Source: Pantoea anthophila (GTDB lineage Bacteria; Pseudomonadota; Gammaproteobacteria; Enterobacterales; Enterobacteriaceae). Taken from it: a stretch of 64,000 nt of DNA. Shown here one piece after another: positions 58,201 through 64,000 of this stretch (the stretch's first letter is position 1; every line of letters starts with the position of its first letter). The notes beneath the pieces are model-generated. The model did not search any database. It was not told where the DNA came from and saw only the letters and a list, made by a program, of their open reading frames with translations. The stretch is from positions 1 to 64,000 of the forward strand of contig NZ_VHIZ01000027.1 in assembly GCF_006494375.1 (NCBI RefSeq), read 5' to 3'. A program made the position numbers and the translations under genes.

Positions 58201-58398
58201 CGGTGAGGTGACCGATGACGCCATCACATCCGGGCTGGCACCCGGATAGAGCGTAGTGACCTGAATAGTCGGATAGTCGACCTGCGGCAGCGCCGAGGTC
58301 GACAGGAATTTATAGGCAAAGATGCCCGCAATCAGCACGCCGACCATCAGCAGAATGGTGGCGACCGGACGCAGAATAAACAGGCGAGACGGGTTCAT
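55198..58398 (-). CDS. mdtB: RND efflux pump, MdtB/MuxB-type, with Ser/Thr-rich insert
   Basis: A 1066-residue RND protein; [19 protein letters not shown] has the TM4 Asp pair. Residues about 774-806 are a tract made almost only of Ser and Thr ([18 protein letters not shown] and on) in the second periplasmic loop, which makes the protein longer than MdtB (1040). Overlaps its neighbours by 4 bp on each side. Confidence 0.9.
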   Translation of the reverse strand: MNPSRLFILRPVATILLMVGVLIAGIFAYKFLSTSALPQVDYPTIQVTTLYPGASPDVMASSVTSPLERQLGQMAGLSQMSSTSASGSSIITLKFSLDLSLDVAEQEVQAAINAANNLLPDDLPNPPTYKKVNPADSAVVTLAASSGTLPLTEVQDLVNTRVALKLSQISGVGMVTLAGGHQPAIRVQMNPQALAAHHLTLEAVNTLIGNSNVNGSKGGFDGKYHSVTIDANDQLRTAEEYGNLILTYENGAALRLKDIAHIEQGPENSFQSAWANNQPAIVISVQRQPGANVIQVVDNIKAQLPALQAALPDGVKMTILSDRTQTIRASISDVQFELMLSIALVVMVTFLFLRNVAATLIPSVAVPLSLVGTFGVMYLAGFSLNNLSLMALTIATGFVIDDAIVVVENISRRLEQGESPMEAALKGSQQIGFTIISLTFSLIAVLIPLLFMGDVVGRLFREFAITLAVAILVSMGVSLTLTPMLCAYLLRHIPPEQQSTFARKGGALFDRLVRGYDRLLTVVLNHQKLTLLVALATFGLTALLYLMVPKGFFPTQDTGLIQGVTVASQDVSFNAMAARQQALSALILKNPAVESVSSTIGIDGTNTSLNSGRLQINLKPFGSRDFSASEVISQLNQATASVPGIRLYLQPAQDLTVNDQVSPSQYQFTLDDADSENLVSASPKLVAALQQRPEFNGVVSNLQDQGRVSYVELNRDKAARFGITASDVDTALYNAFGQRLVSTIFTQSNQYRVVLEVAPAFQQGPASFDDVYLQPSTSSSSTSSSSSTTSSTTTSSSSSSATESTTSGSGMVKLTAIATIHQRTGSLMHMRLNQFPAVMISFNLNPGYSLEDGQRAIADVRQQLQLPESTTLRYQGETSAFQSATGNTLWLILAALITMYVVLGILYESFIHPVTILSTLPSAAVGALLTLLLAGTEFSLIVLIGVILLIGIVKKNAIMMIDFALEAEHQQHLSAREAIHQACLLRFRPILMTTMAALLGALPLMLASGSGAELRQPLGLVIVGGLIVSQVLTLFSTPVIYLWFDGLAQRGNAWVKRRQQQARSGQ

Positions 58399-59582
58399 TT
58401 TGACACAGCACCGGCAGCAGGCGTCTCATCGGCCAGCGTGACCTTGCTGCCGCTGGTCAGACGATCGATCCCTTCAGTCACCAGCCGATCCCCCGGCGAG
58501 ACGCCGCTGAGGATCACCTGCTGGTCGTCGCCGAACGCGGGGCCGGTGGTGACCGCTTTGCGCGTGACGGTGTGATCCTGATTGATCACAAAGACAAAGC
58601 TGCCGTCGCTGCTCAACTGCAGCGCCTGCGCCGGGATCACCGTCGCGCCTTTGAGCATCCGGGTCTGCAGCCTGATATTTACAAACTGGTTAGCAAACAG
58701 CGCTTCATCCTGGTTGGCAAACACCGCTTTCAGCGCCACGGTGCCGGTAGCCGTGTCGATCTGGTTGCTGATGAACTTTACTTCGCCGCTGGCGAGCTGG
58801 TGCTGGTTGTCCTGATCGAACAGCGTGGCGGGCAGGCTCTGCCCCTGATGCAGCACGCTGACCAGCGCCGGGAGGTTGCTTTGTGGCACGCTGAAGGTGA
58901 CGGCGGCGGGCTGCATCTGAGTGATGGTCACCAGACCGGTGCTGCTGGAGCTCTGCACCATGTTGCCGGGATCGACCTGACGCAGACCGACGCGCCCGCT
59001 AATCGGGGCGGTAATCCGGGCATATTCAATGCTCAGCCTGGCACTGGCGATCTGTGCCTGATCGGCGGCGACCGCGCCGCGATACTGTCCGACGGTGGCG
59101 ATCTGACTGTCGAGATCCTGGCGCGCCAGCGCATTCTGTGCCGCCAGTTTGCGGTAGCGCGCGAGCGTCAGCTCGGCGCTTTTCAGCAGCGCCTGGTTTT
59201 CGCTGAGTTCACCCTGATACTGGTTAAGCGTTGCCTGAAAGCTGCGCGGGTCGATCTGGGCCAGCAGCTGTCCGGCGCTGACCTTCTGCCCTTCGGTAAA
59301 GAAAATCTGCTCAAGCTGGCCATCAACGCGGCTGGTGACCGTCACGCTGGCGCTGGGGATCACCGTGCCCAGCGCATCCAGCCACACGGGCACATCGGCC
59401 GTACTGGCAACCCCGCTGTGGATCAGGGTTGCACCTCCCCCCATCGTGCCGTGCGCACCCGGTTTATTCCCGGAACCCGATAAGAGCAGACGCCAGAGAA
59501 TGCCAGCCACTATCGTGGCCACCAGCAACAAAAGCAGCCACTTAAGCCCGGAAGTACGCGCCGGGCGAGAAAAGTGAGTCAT
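58395..59582 (-). CDS. mdtA: RND efflux periplasmic adaptor, MdtA/MuxA-type
   Basis: A 395-residue membrane-fusion protein. One N-terminal membrane segment (about 14-32), lipoyl halves ([20 protein letters not shown] and [19 protein letters not shown]), helical hairpin between, beta-barrel after. It links the RND trimer to the outer-membrane channel. First gene of the operon; the promoter lies in 59583-59791. Close in pattern to E. coli MdtA. Confidence 0.9.
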   Translation of the reverse strand: MTHFSRPARTSGLKWLLLLLVATIVAGILWRLLLSGSGNKPGAHGTMGGGATLIHSGVASTADVPVWLDALGTVIPSASVTVTSRVDGQLEQIFFTEGQKVSAGQLLAQIDPRSFQATLNQYQGELSENQALLKSAELTLARYRKLAAQNALARQDLDSQIATVGQYRGAVAADQAQIASARLSIEYARITAPISGRVGLRQVDPGNMVQSSSSTGLVTITQMQPAAVTFSVPQSNLPALVSVLHQGQSLPATLFDQDNQHQLASGEVKFISNQIDTATGTVALKAVFANQDEALFANQFVNIRLQTRMLKGATVIPAQALQLSSDGSFVFVINQDHTVTRKAVTTGPAFGDDQQVILSGVSPGDRLVTEGIDRLTSGSKVTLADETPAAGAVSK

Positions 59583-59791
59583 CGTTAAACTCTTCAGCTA
59601 AGCAAAAAAGAAATCCCGGAATGTGCGGAATGCGGCATGGAGAAACGGCAGTGAAGCGTGAACTGCCCGATTTCAGGGGAGCTATTATCCGTGAAAGGTG
59701 ACGCGCCTTTCCATTGGCAAACTGTCAGGGTTTCGTTAAGAACGATGAGGATTAGCAGGCGTTTTTACGCTCTCCCTGGCCGCATGCAGGC
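59583..59791. promoter_or_regulatory. Efflux operon upstream region
   Basis: 209 bp between the adaptor start and the terminator of the small RNA. It should hold the efflux promoter; I see no BaeR- or MarA-type box by eye. Confidence 0.35.
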
Positions 59792-59883
59792 AAAAAAAAA
59801 CCCACGCTTCTGCGTGGGTTGGTGTAATAACAGGGTCTCACCGCCGAAGCGGTGTTGTTTTCACACCCATCAATACCTCTGGG
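59792..59883 (-). ncRNA. OmrA/OmrB-family small RNA (copy 1)
   Basis: The 5' end CCCAGAGGTATTGATGGGTG is nearly identical to the seed of E. coli OmrA/OmrB (CCCAGAGGTATTGAT). A middle hairpin (CACCGC...GCGGTG) follows; then TTACACCAACCC, and the terminator ACCCACGC-AGA-GCGTGGGT with T9. About 92 nt. OmrA/B are OmpR-activated and repress outer-membrane protein and curli regulator mRNAs with Hfq. In E. coli they also lie upstream of aas. Confidence 0.88.
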
Positions 59884-59997
59884 ATCGCTATCGTCGCACT
59901 GATTTACCCTGCGGTGACAGCGTGAAAACGCAACCGAATTCGGGGAAGTGCAACGAGGTGTGAAAATTAGCCACCCCGCGCTTACACTCTGATTTGT
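59884..59997. promoter_or_regulatory. Small RNA copy 1 promoter region
   Basis: The region between the small RNA 5' end and the transpeptidase stop. GATAGC, 4 nt before the 5' end at 59883 on the minus strand, could be the -10; OmpR boxes are expected further up but I cannot define them. Confidence 0.35.
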
Positions 59998-61737
59998 CTA
60001 GGATTTATCTGAAGAACCGGTGACCGGCTTGCTGTAGATCGCGTCCGGCGCGATGTTCATGTGCTTCAGCACCGGTCCCATGATATTGCCGAACACCGGT
60101 GCAGCCACCGAGCCACCGAAGTGATCGCCCGCCGTCGGATGGTTAATCATCACCACCAGCGCCACTTCAGGATGACTGGCGGGCGCGAGACCGGCGGTGT
60201 AGTTGACGTAGCCGCCATCATATTTGCCGCTGGTGCCCATCTTTTCCGCCGTACCGGTTTTGGTTGCCAGCCGGTAGCCCGGCACCGCCGCCTTCACCCC
60301 GGTGCCGCCCGGCAGCACGTCGCTTTCCAGCATATGGACCACCTCTTTGACCGTTTCCGGATTCGCGACCTGCTTGCCCAGAACCGGCGGCGTCACGCGA
60401 GTGATTGACAGCGGACGGTAGACGCCATAGGAGCCGAGCGTGGCATATTCACGGGCAATCTGCAGCGGCGTGACGCGCAGACCATACCCGAACGAGAAGG
60501 TGGCGCGTTCGATATCGGCCCAGCGGGCGCGATGCAGCGGGAAGTAACCCACGCTTTCGCCGGTCAGGCCTAGGCCGGTCGGTTTACCCAGTCCGAACGC
60601 ATGGTAAGTGTTGACCAGCGCTTCGGCAGGCATCGCCAGCGCCATATGCGAGACGCCGATGTCACTCGACTTCTGCAGGATGCCGGTCATGGTCAGGCGC
60701 GGCCAGTGGCCGACGTCGCGGATCAGGTGCCCGTTAACCCGATAAGGCGTGGTGTCGATCACCGAGTCGGGCCGCACCAGATGGCGCTCAAGCGCCTCCA
60801 TGACCACTAACGGCTTGACGGTCGACCCCGGTTCGTAGCTGTCGTTAATGGCCGAGTTACGCATCTGCGCCGGCGTGGCCCCTTCATAGTTGTTGGGGTT
60901 GAACGACGGATAGGAGGCCATCGCCAGAATCTCGCCGGTGTCGATCTTCACCAGCACGGCGGCGCCGGAATCCGCTTTGTTGAGCAGTACGCCGTCGCGC
61001 AGTTTGCTGTAGAGGGTGTACTGATCGTATTTGTCGATGCTGAGCTGCACCGTTGGCGGCTGCGTTGGCGGCTGATAGTTAATCATCGAGATAATGTTGC
61101 CCGCCGCATCCTGACGATAGACCTCTTTGCCCGGCTCGCCCTGCAGCACCTTATCAAAGCCTTTTTCCAGCCCGTTCAGACCGACGTTATCGGCCCCGAC
61201 GATGCCGATCAGCGGCGCAGAGGCTTCGCTCATCGGATAGAAGCGGCTGTCATCATAGACTTCGCTGATCCCCTTCAGCTTCAGCTCTTTAATATCTTTG
61301 GCGATCCCCAGTTCGATTTTGCGCCCCAGGTAGAGAAAGCGGCGTTTCGGGTTGGCGGTGATCTGCGCGGCCAGCACGTCGGGACGGGTATTCAGCGCCG
61401 CGGCAAGATAGGCCCATTTGGCACTGGTAAAATCGGGGTTGCTCTCCAGCACGCGCTGCGGATCGGCGATCACATCGCGCGACGGCACGCTGAGCGCCAG
61501 GGCTTCGCCGTTACGATCCAGCAGGGTGCCGCGACTGGTAGGCAGCGTGACGGTTCGCAGCGATCGCTGATCCGCTTCGTGCTCCAGCATCGGCTGATTC
61601 AGGAACTGCAGGTCCGCGACGCGCGCCAGCAGCACCACCAGACAGGTCATCACACCCAGGCAGATCAGCCTGAATCGGAAAGGGTTAAAGGGGGCTTTTA
61701 TCTGGTCTTTTCCCAGTAGTTTTTTAATCCGGGGCAT
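59998..61737 (-). CDS. FtsI-like peptidoglycan transpeptidase (second PBP3)
   Basis: A 579-residue class B penicillin-binding protein. Short cytoplasmic head, one membrane segment (about 24-42), then the pedestal and transpeptidase domains: S305TVK308, S357SD359 (third position Asp, where E. coli FtsI has Asn) and K493TGT496. Lengths and order match FtsI (588), and PBP3SAL of Salmonella. The cell should have its normal ftsI in the dcw cluster, so this is a paralogue for a special condition. It sits between the two Omr-type genes on the same strand. Confidence 0.88.
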   Translation of the reverse strand: MPRIKKLLGKDQIKAPFNPFRFRLICLGVMTCLVVLLARVADLQFLNQPMLEHEADQRSLRTVTLPTSRGTLLDRNGEALALSVPSRDVIADPQRVLESNPDFTSAKWAYLAAALNTRPDVLAAQITANPKRRFLYLGRKIELGIAKDIKELKLKGISEVYDDSRFYPMSEASAPLIGIVGADNVGLNGLEKGFDKVLQGEPGKEVYRQDAAGNIISMINYQPPTQPPTVQLSIDKYDQYTLYSKLRDGVLLNKADSGAAVLVKIDTGEILAMASYPSFNPNNYEGATPAQMRNSAINDSYEPGSTVKPLVVMEALERHLVRPDSVIDTTPYRVNGHLIRDVGHWPRLTMTGILQKSSDIGVSHMALAMPAEALVNTYHAFGLGKPTGLGLTGESVGYFPLHRARWADIERATFSFGYGLRVTPLQIAREYATLGSYGVYRPLSITRVTPPVLGKQVANPETVKEVVHMLESDVLPGGTGVKAAVPGYRLATKTGTAEKMGTSGKYDGGYVNYTAGLAPASHPEVALVVMINHPTAGDHFGGSVAAPVFGNIMGPVLKHMNIAPDAIYSKPVTGSSDKS

Positions 61738-61852
61738 GGCGTTCCGCTGCGCAAAATAAAGAAAAGGGGCTAAGCCAGCAGTTATAAAGAAAGCGCGGTC
61801 CGGATAACAGGAAAACTGTGTATCAGTTCGTTATCGGACACCGGTTGGCGGC
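61738..61852. promoter_or_regulatory. Upstream region of the FtsI-like gene
   Basis: 115 bp between the start of the transpeptidase gene and the terminator of the second small RNA; it should carry the gene's own promoter. Confidence 0.35.
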
Positions 61853-61930
61853 AAAAAAAAAACCTGCGCATCTGCGCAGGTTGGTGTAATCAAGAAAATC
61901 TATTGATGTTCACCCATCAATACCTCTGGG
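61853..61930 (-). ncRNA. OmrA/OmrB-family small RNA (copy 2)
   Basis: 5' CCCAGAGGTATTGATGGGTG is the same 20 nt as in copy 1; the middle differs; the 3' part GATTACACCAACCTGCGC and terminator CCTGCGC-AGAT-GCGCAGG with T10 match E. coli OmrB best. About 78 nt (OmrB 82). CTACAGT ending 6 nt before the 5' end is a likely -10. Confidence 0.9.
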
Positions 61931-62015
61931 ACCCTGACTGTAGCAAGGGCGATTGATCGGCTGCCATCACTCAAACGCAACAGTTACCGGCAAAATGTAA
62001 CCAGCCATGAGATCT

Positions 62016-64000
62016 TTACGCTATTCTGCAATCCTGATGTTTTTTGATTTCCACCAGGCAACTCATGGCATTTGGCCCCTGCGTCAGCGACGAGGTGCCG
62101 ATGTCGAGCGTGAGGACGTTAGGGTTCCCTGCGCGATCGTAAGGCTGCCACGCCTGGCCAAAGCCAGGATCGAACCAGGCCCCGGTGGCGATGATCACCA
62201 CGCCTGGCGTTACTCCGTCGGTGATCCGCACACCCGCCAGCATCACCCCGCGAGCGTTGCTGACCTCGATCTCATCGCCTTCTGCCAGCCCGCGTGCCGC
62301 CGCATCCTGCGGATGCATGTAAAGCGTTTCGTGGCCGGCGGTTTTATTGCCCTGCACCGTATCGGTGGCATCCAGCTGACTGTGCAGCCGGTCGGCAGGC
62401 TGAATGGAGATCATGTGCAGCGGATAGTCGCGGCTGACCGGCGATCCCAGCCACTCCTGCGGCTCACGCCACTCCGGATGCCCGGCGAAATCGTCCAGCT
62501 GATAATCCGCAATGGTCTGGCTGAACAGCTCGATTTTGCCGCTGGCCGTTTTAATCGGATTCGCCTGCGGATCGGCACGGAAATCCTCCATAAACTGATA
62601 AGGCTTGCCGCCTTCGGGAATTTCCACAAATCCGCGCTGCCAGAACTCATCAAATTCCGGAAAATCGATCCCTTTACGCTGATGTGCCGTGGCGCACTGC
62701 TGATAGAGATGCGCAATCCACTGCATCTCGTTGCGCCCTTCGGTGAAGGTGTCGCGGTAGCCCAGGCGCTCCGCCAGGTCAGCAAAGATATCGAAGTCGT
62801 TACGCGCCTGATGCTGCGGTTTAATCGCCTGATGCATTGCCAGCACAAAGCGGTCGCGTGACGAGCCGCCGATGTCGTTGCGCTCCAGCGTGGTGGTCGC
62901 GGGCAGGACGATATCCGCCATCCGGGCGGCAGGTGTCCAGACGATATCCTGCACCACCACCGTATCGGGTCGCTGCCAGCCCGCCACCAGCCGGTTCAGC
63001 TGCTGATGATGATGGAAAGGATTGCCGCCCGCCCAGTGCACCATGTGAATGTCGGGATAGTGCAGCGTCTCGCCCTGAAAACGGTAAGGCTGACCGGGAT
63101 TGAGCAGCATATCGCTGATCCGGGCCACCGGAATCGACAGCCCGGCGGGGTTAGGACCGGTGCTCATCATCGGGGCAGGCCCCTCCTGACGCGGGTTACC
63201 GACGCTGTTCATTGAGCCGTGACCAAATGAGAAACCGGCCCCCGGCAGACCCGGCTGACCGAGCATCGACGACAGCGCAATCATCATCCAGTAAGGCTGT
63301 TCGCCGCGATGGGCGCGCTGAACCGAATAGGAGCAGGTCATAAAGCTGCGCTTGCCGATCAGCTGCTGCGCCAGCTGCACAATACGATCGGCCGGAATGC
63401 CGGTAATGCGGCTGGCCCAGCCGGCGGTTTTCGCCACGCCATCCGTTTCGCCAAGCAGATAGGCACGCAGCTGCGGCCAGCCGGTGCAGTGACTGGCGAG
63501 AAACGCCTCATCCACTGCGCCACGCTGGTTGATCTCATACCCCAGCGCCAGCATCAGTGCCACGTCGGTATTAGGGCGAATCGGAATCCACTCGGCGTTC
63601 ACAAATTCCGGGCAGTCATCACGCATCGGACTGATGTTAATCACCGGCGTGCCTCTGGCCACCAGCTGCTGCAGCGCCGGTTTCAGGCTGTGCTGCCCCG
63701 CCCCGCCGGAGGCGACCTGAGCGTTTTTCAGCGCCAGTCCCCCGAACGCGACAAAAATCTCAGCATGTTCGACCACCTGCGGCCATTCGGTCACGCGGCC
63801 GGTCAGTGGCATGTAGGTGCCAATCACATAGGGCAGGAAGAATTGCGCGGCTCCCCAGCTGTAGTTGCCCTGCTGATCGACGCCGCCGCCGCCCTGAAAA
63901 TAGAAGCGGCGCACCAGGGTGCGGGCATGGTTAACGCGACCGGCCGATGACCAGCCGTAGGAACCGTTGAAAATGCCTGAGGCACCGTAGCGCTCACGGA
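62016..64000 (-). CDS. BisC/TorZ-type molybdoenzyme (N-terminus cut by window edge)
   Basis: 661 codons visible, no start inside the window; frame runs through 64000. The segment near the edge reads SYGWSSAGRVNHARTL, the DMSO-reductase-family site whose Ser binds molybdenum. MGD-binding parts follow (NISPMRDDCPEF, GQPGLPGAGFSFGHGS, RMADIVLPATTTLERND, ATGAWFDPG). It resembles biotin sulphoxide reductase BisC or TorZ, reducing S- or N-oxides such as methionine or biotin sulphoxide. Ends 85 bp from the second Omr gene. Confidence 0.88.
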   Translation of the reverse strand, partial: RERYGASGIFNGSYGWSSAGRVNHARTLVRRFYFQGGGGVDQQGNYSWGAAQFFLPYVIGTYMPLTGRVTEWPQVVEHAEIFVAFGGLALKNAQVASGGAGQHSLKPALQQLVARGTPVINISPMRDDCPEFVNAEWIPIRPNTDVALMLALGYEINQRGAVDEAFLASHCTGWPQLRAYLLGETDGVAKTAGWASRITGIPADRIVQLAQQLIGKRSFMTCSYSVQRAHRGEQPYWMMIALSSMLGQPGLPGAGFSFGHGSMNSVGNPRQEGPAPMMSTGPNPAGLSIPVARISDMLLNPGQPYRFQGETLHYPDIHMVHWAGGNPFHHHQQLNRLVAGWQRPDTVVVQDIVWTPAARMADIVLPATTTLERNDIGGSSRDRFVLAMHQAIKPQHQARNDFDIFADLAERLGYRDTFTEGRNEMQWIAHLYQQCATAHQRKGIDFPEFDEFWQRGFVEIPEGGKPYQFMEDFRADPQANPIKTASGKIELFSQTIADYQLDDFAGHPEWREPQEWLGSPVSRDYPLHMISIQPADRLHSQLDATDTVQGNKTAGHETLYMHPQDAAARGLAEGDEIEVSNARGVMLAGVRITDGVTPGVVIIATGAWFDPGFGQAWQPYDRAGNPNVLTLDIGTSSLTQGPNAMSCLVEIKKHQDCRIA

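Overview
The window looks like an Erwiniaceae chromosome, most likely Pantoea or a close relative. Two gene orders match the Escherichia coli chromosome: leuX, yjgR, lptG-lptF, pepA, holC, valS, yjgM, rraB, argI, pyrLBI, ridA; and lplT, aas, followed by OmrA/B-type small RNAs. Mixed in are genes absent from E. coli K-12: miaE, a three-subunit membrane gluconate dehydrogenase, an FtsI paralogue, an OprD-type porin and a large carbohydrate cluster. The genus is inferred from gene content; no database search was run.

Positions 1-4777 are an AT-rich accessory element ending at the 3' end of tRNA-Leu(CAA). It carries a minus-strand operon for a winged-helix, replication-initiator-like protein (running off the left edge) and two small proteins. 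Upstream lie a string of adjacent RNA-type hairpins and four copies of a 15-bp palindrome spaced by near-whole helical turns. Cargo includes a membrane-anchored coiled-coil protein, a run of tiny coupled ORFs behind two palindromic operators, and a Cys4/HNH-like protein. The tRNA lacks an encoded CCA. No integrase is visible; the other end lies outside the window.

Positions 4860-22980 are mixed core and accessory genes: a DUF1176 pair, an HNH nuclease coupled to a methyltransferase, two stress-type DUF2382 proteins, yjjA, an orphan 211-aa protein, marC, the gluconate dehydrogenase operon (with a possible 28-aa gene upstream), an orphan oligopeptide-binding protein, yjgR, a small exported protein and yjiN.

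Positions 23010-32164 are a self-contained uptake and catabolism cluster: BtpA/SgcQ TIM-barrel protein, PfkB kinase, sugar-binding protein, LacI regulator, ABC ATPase, permease, phosphotriesterase-family hydrolase, amidotransferase-like protein and M20 hydrolase. Two identical 14-bp palindromes upstream of the ABC operon are the likely LacI operators. The substrate is unknown.

Positions 32219-50620 are mainly conserved core: LPS export (lptFG), aminopeptidase A, DNA polymerase III chi, valyl-tRNA synthetase, acetyltransferase, histidine phosphatase, OprD-like porin, miaE, rraB, argI with paired ARG boxes, pyrL-pyrB-pyrI with attenuator and AATTTG start region, ridA, lplT and aas.

Positions 50712-64000 hold a four-gene MdtABC/MuxABC-type efflux operon with its own outer-membrane channel, two OmrA/B-family small RNAs separated by an FtsI-like transpeptidase gene, and the C-terminal part of a BisC/TorZ-type molybdoenzyme cut by the right edge.
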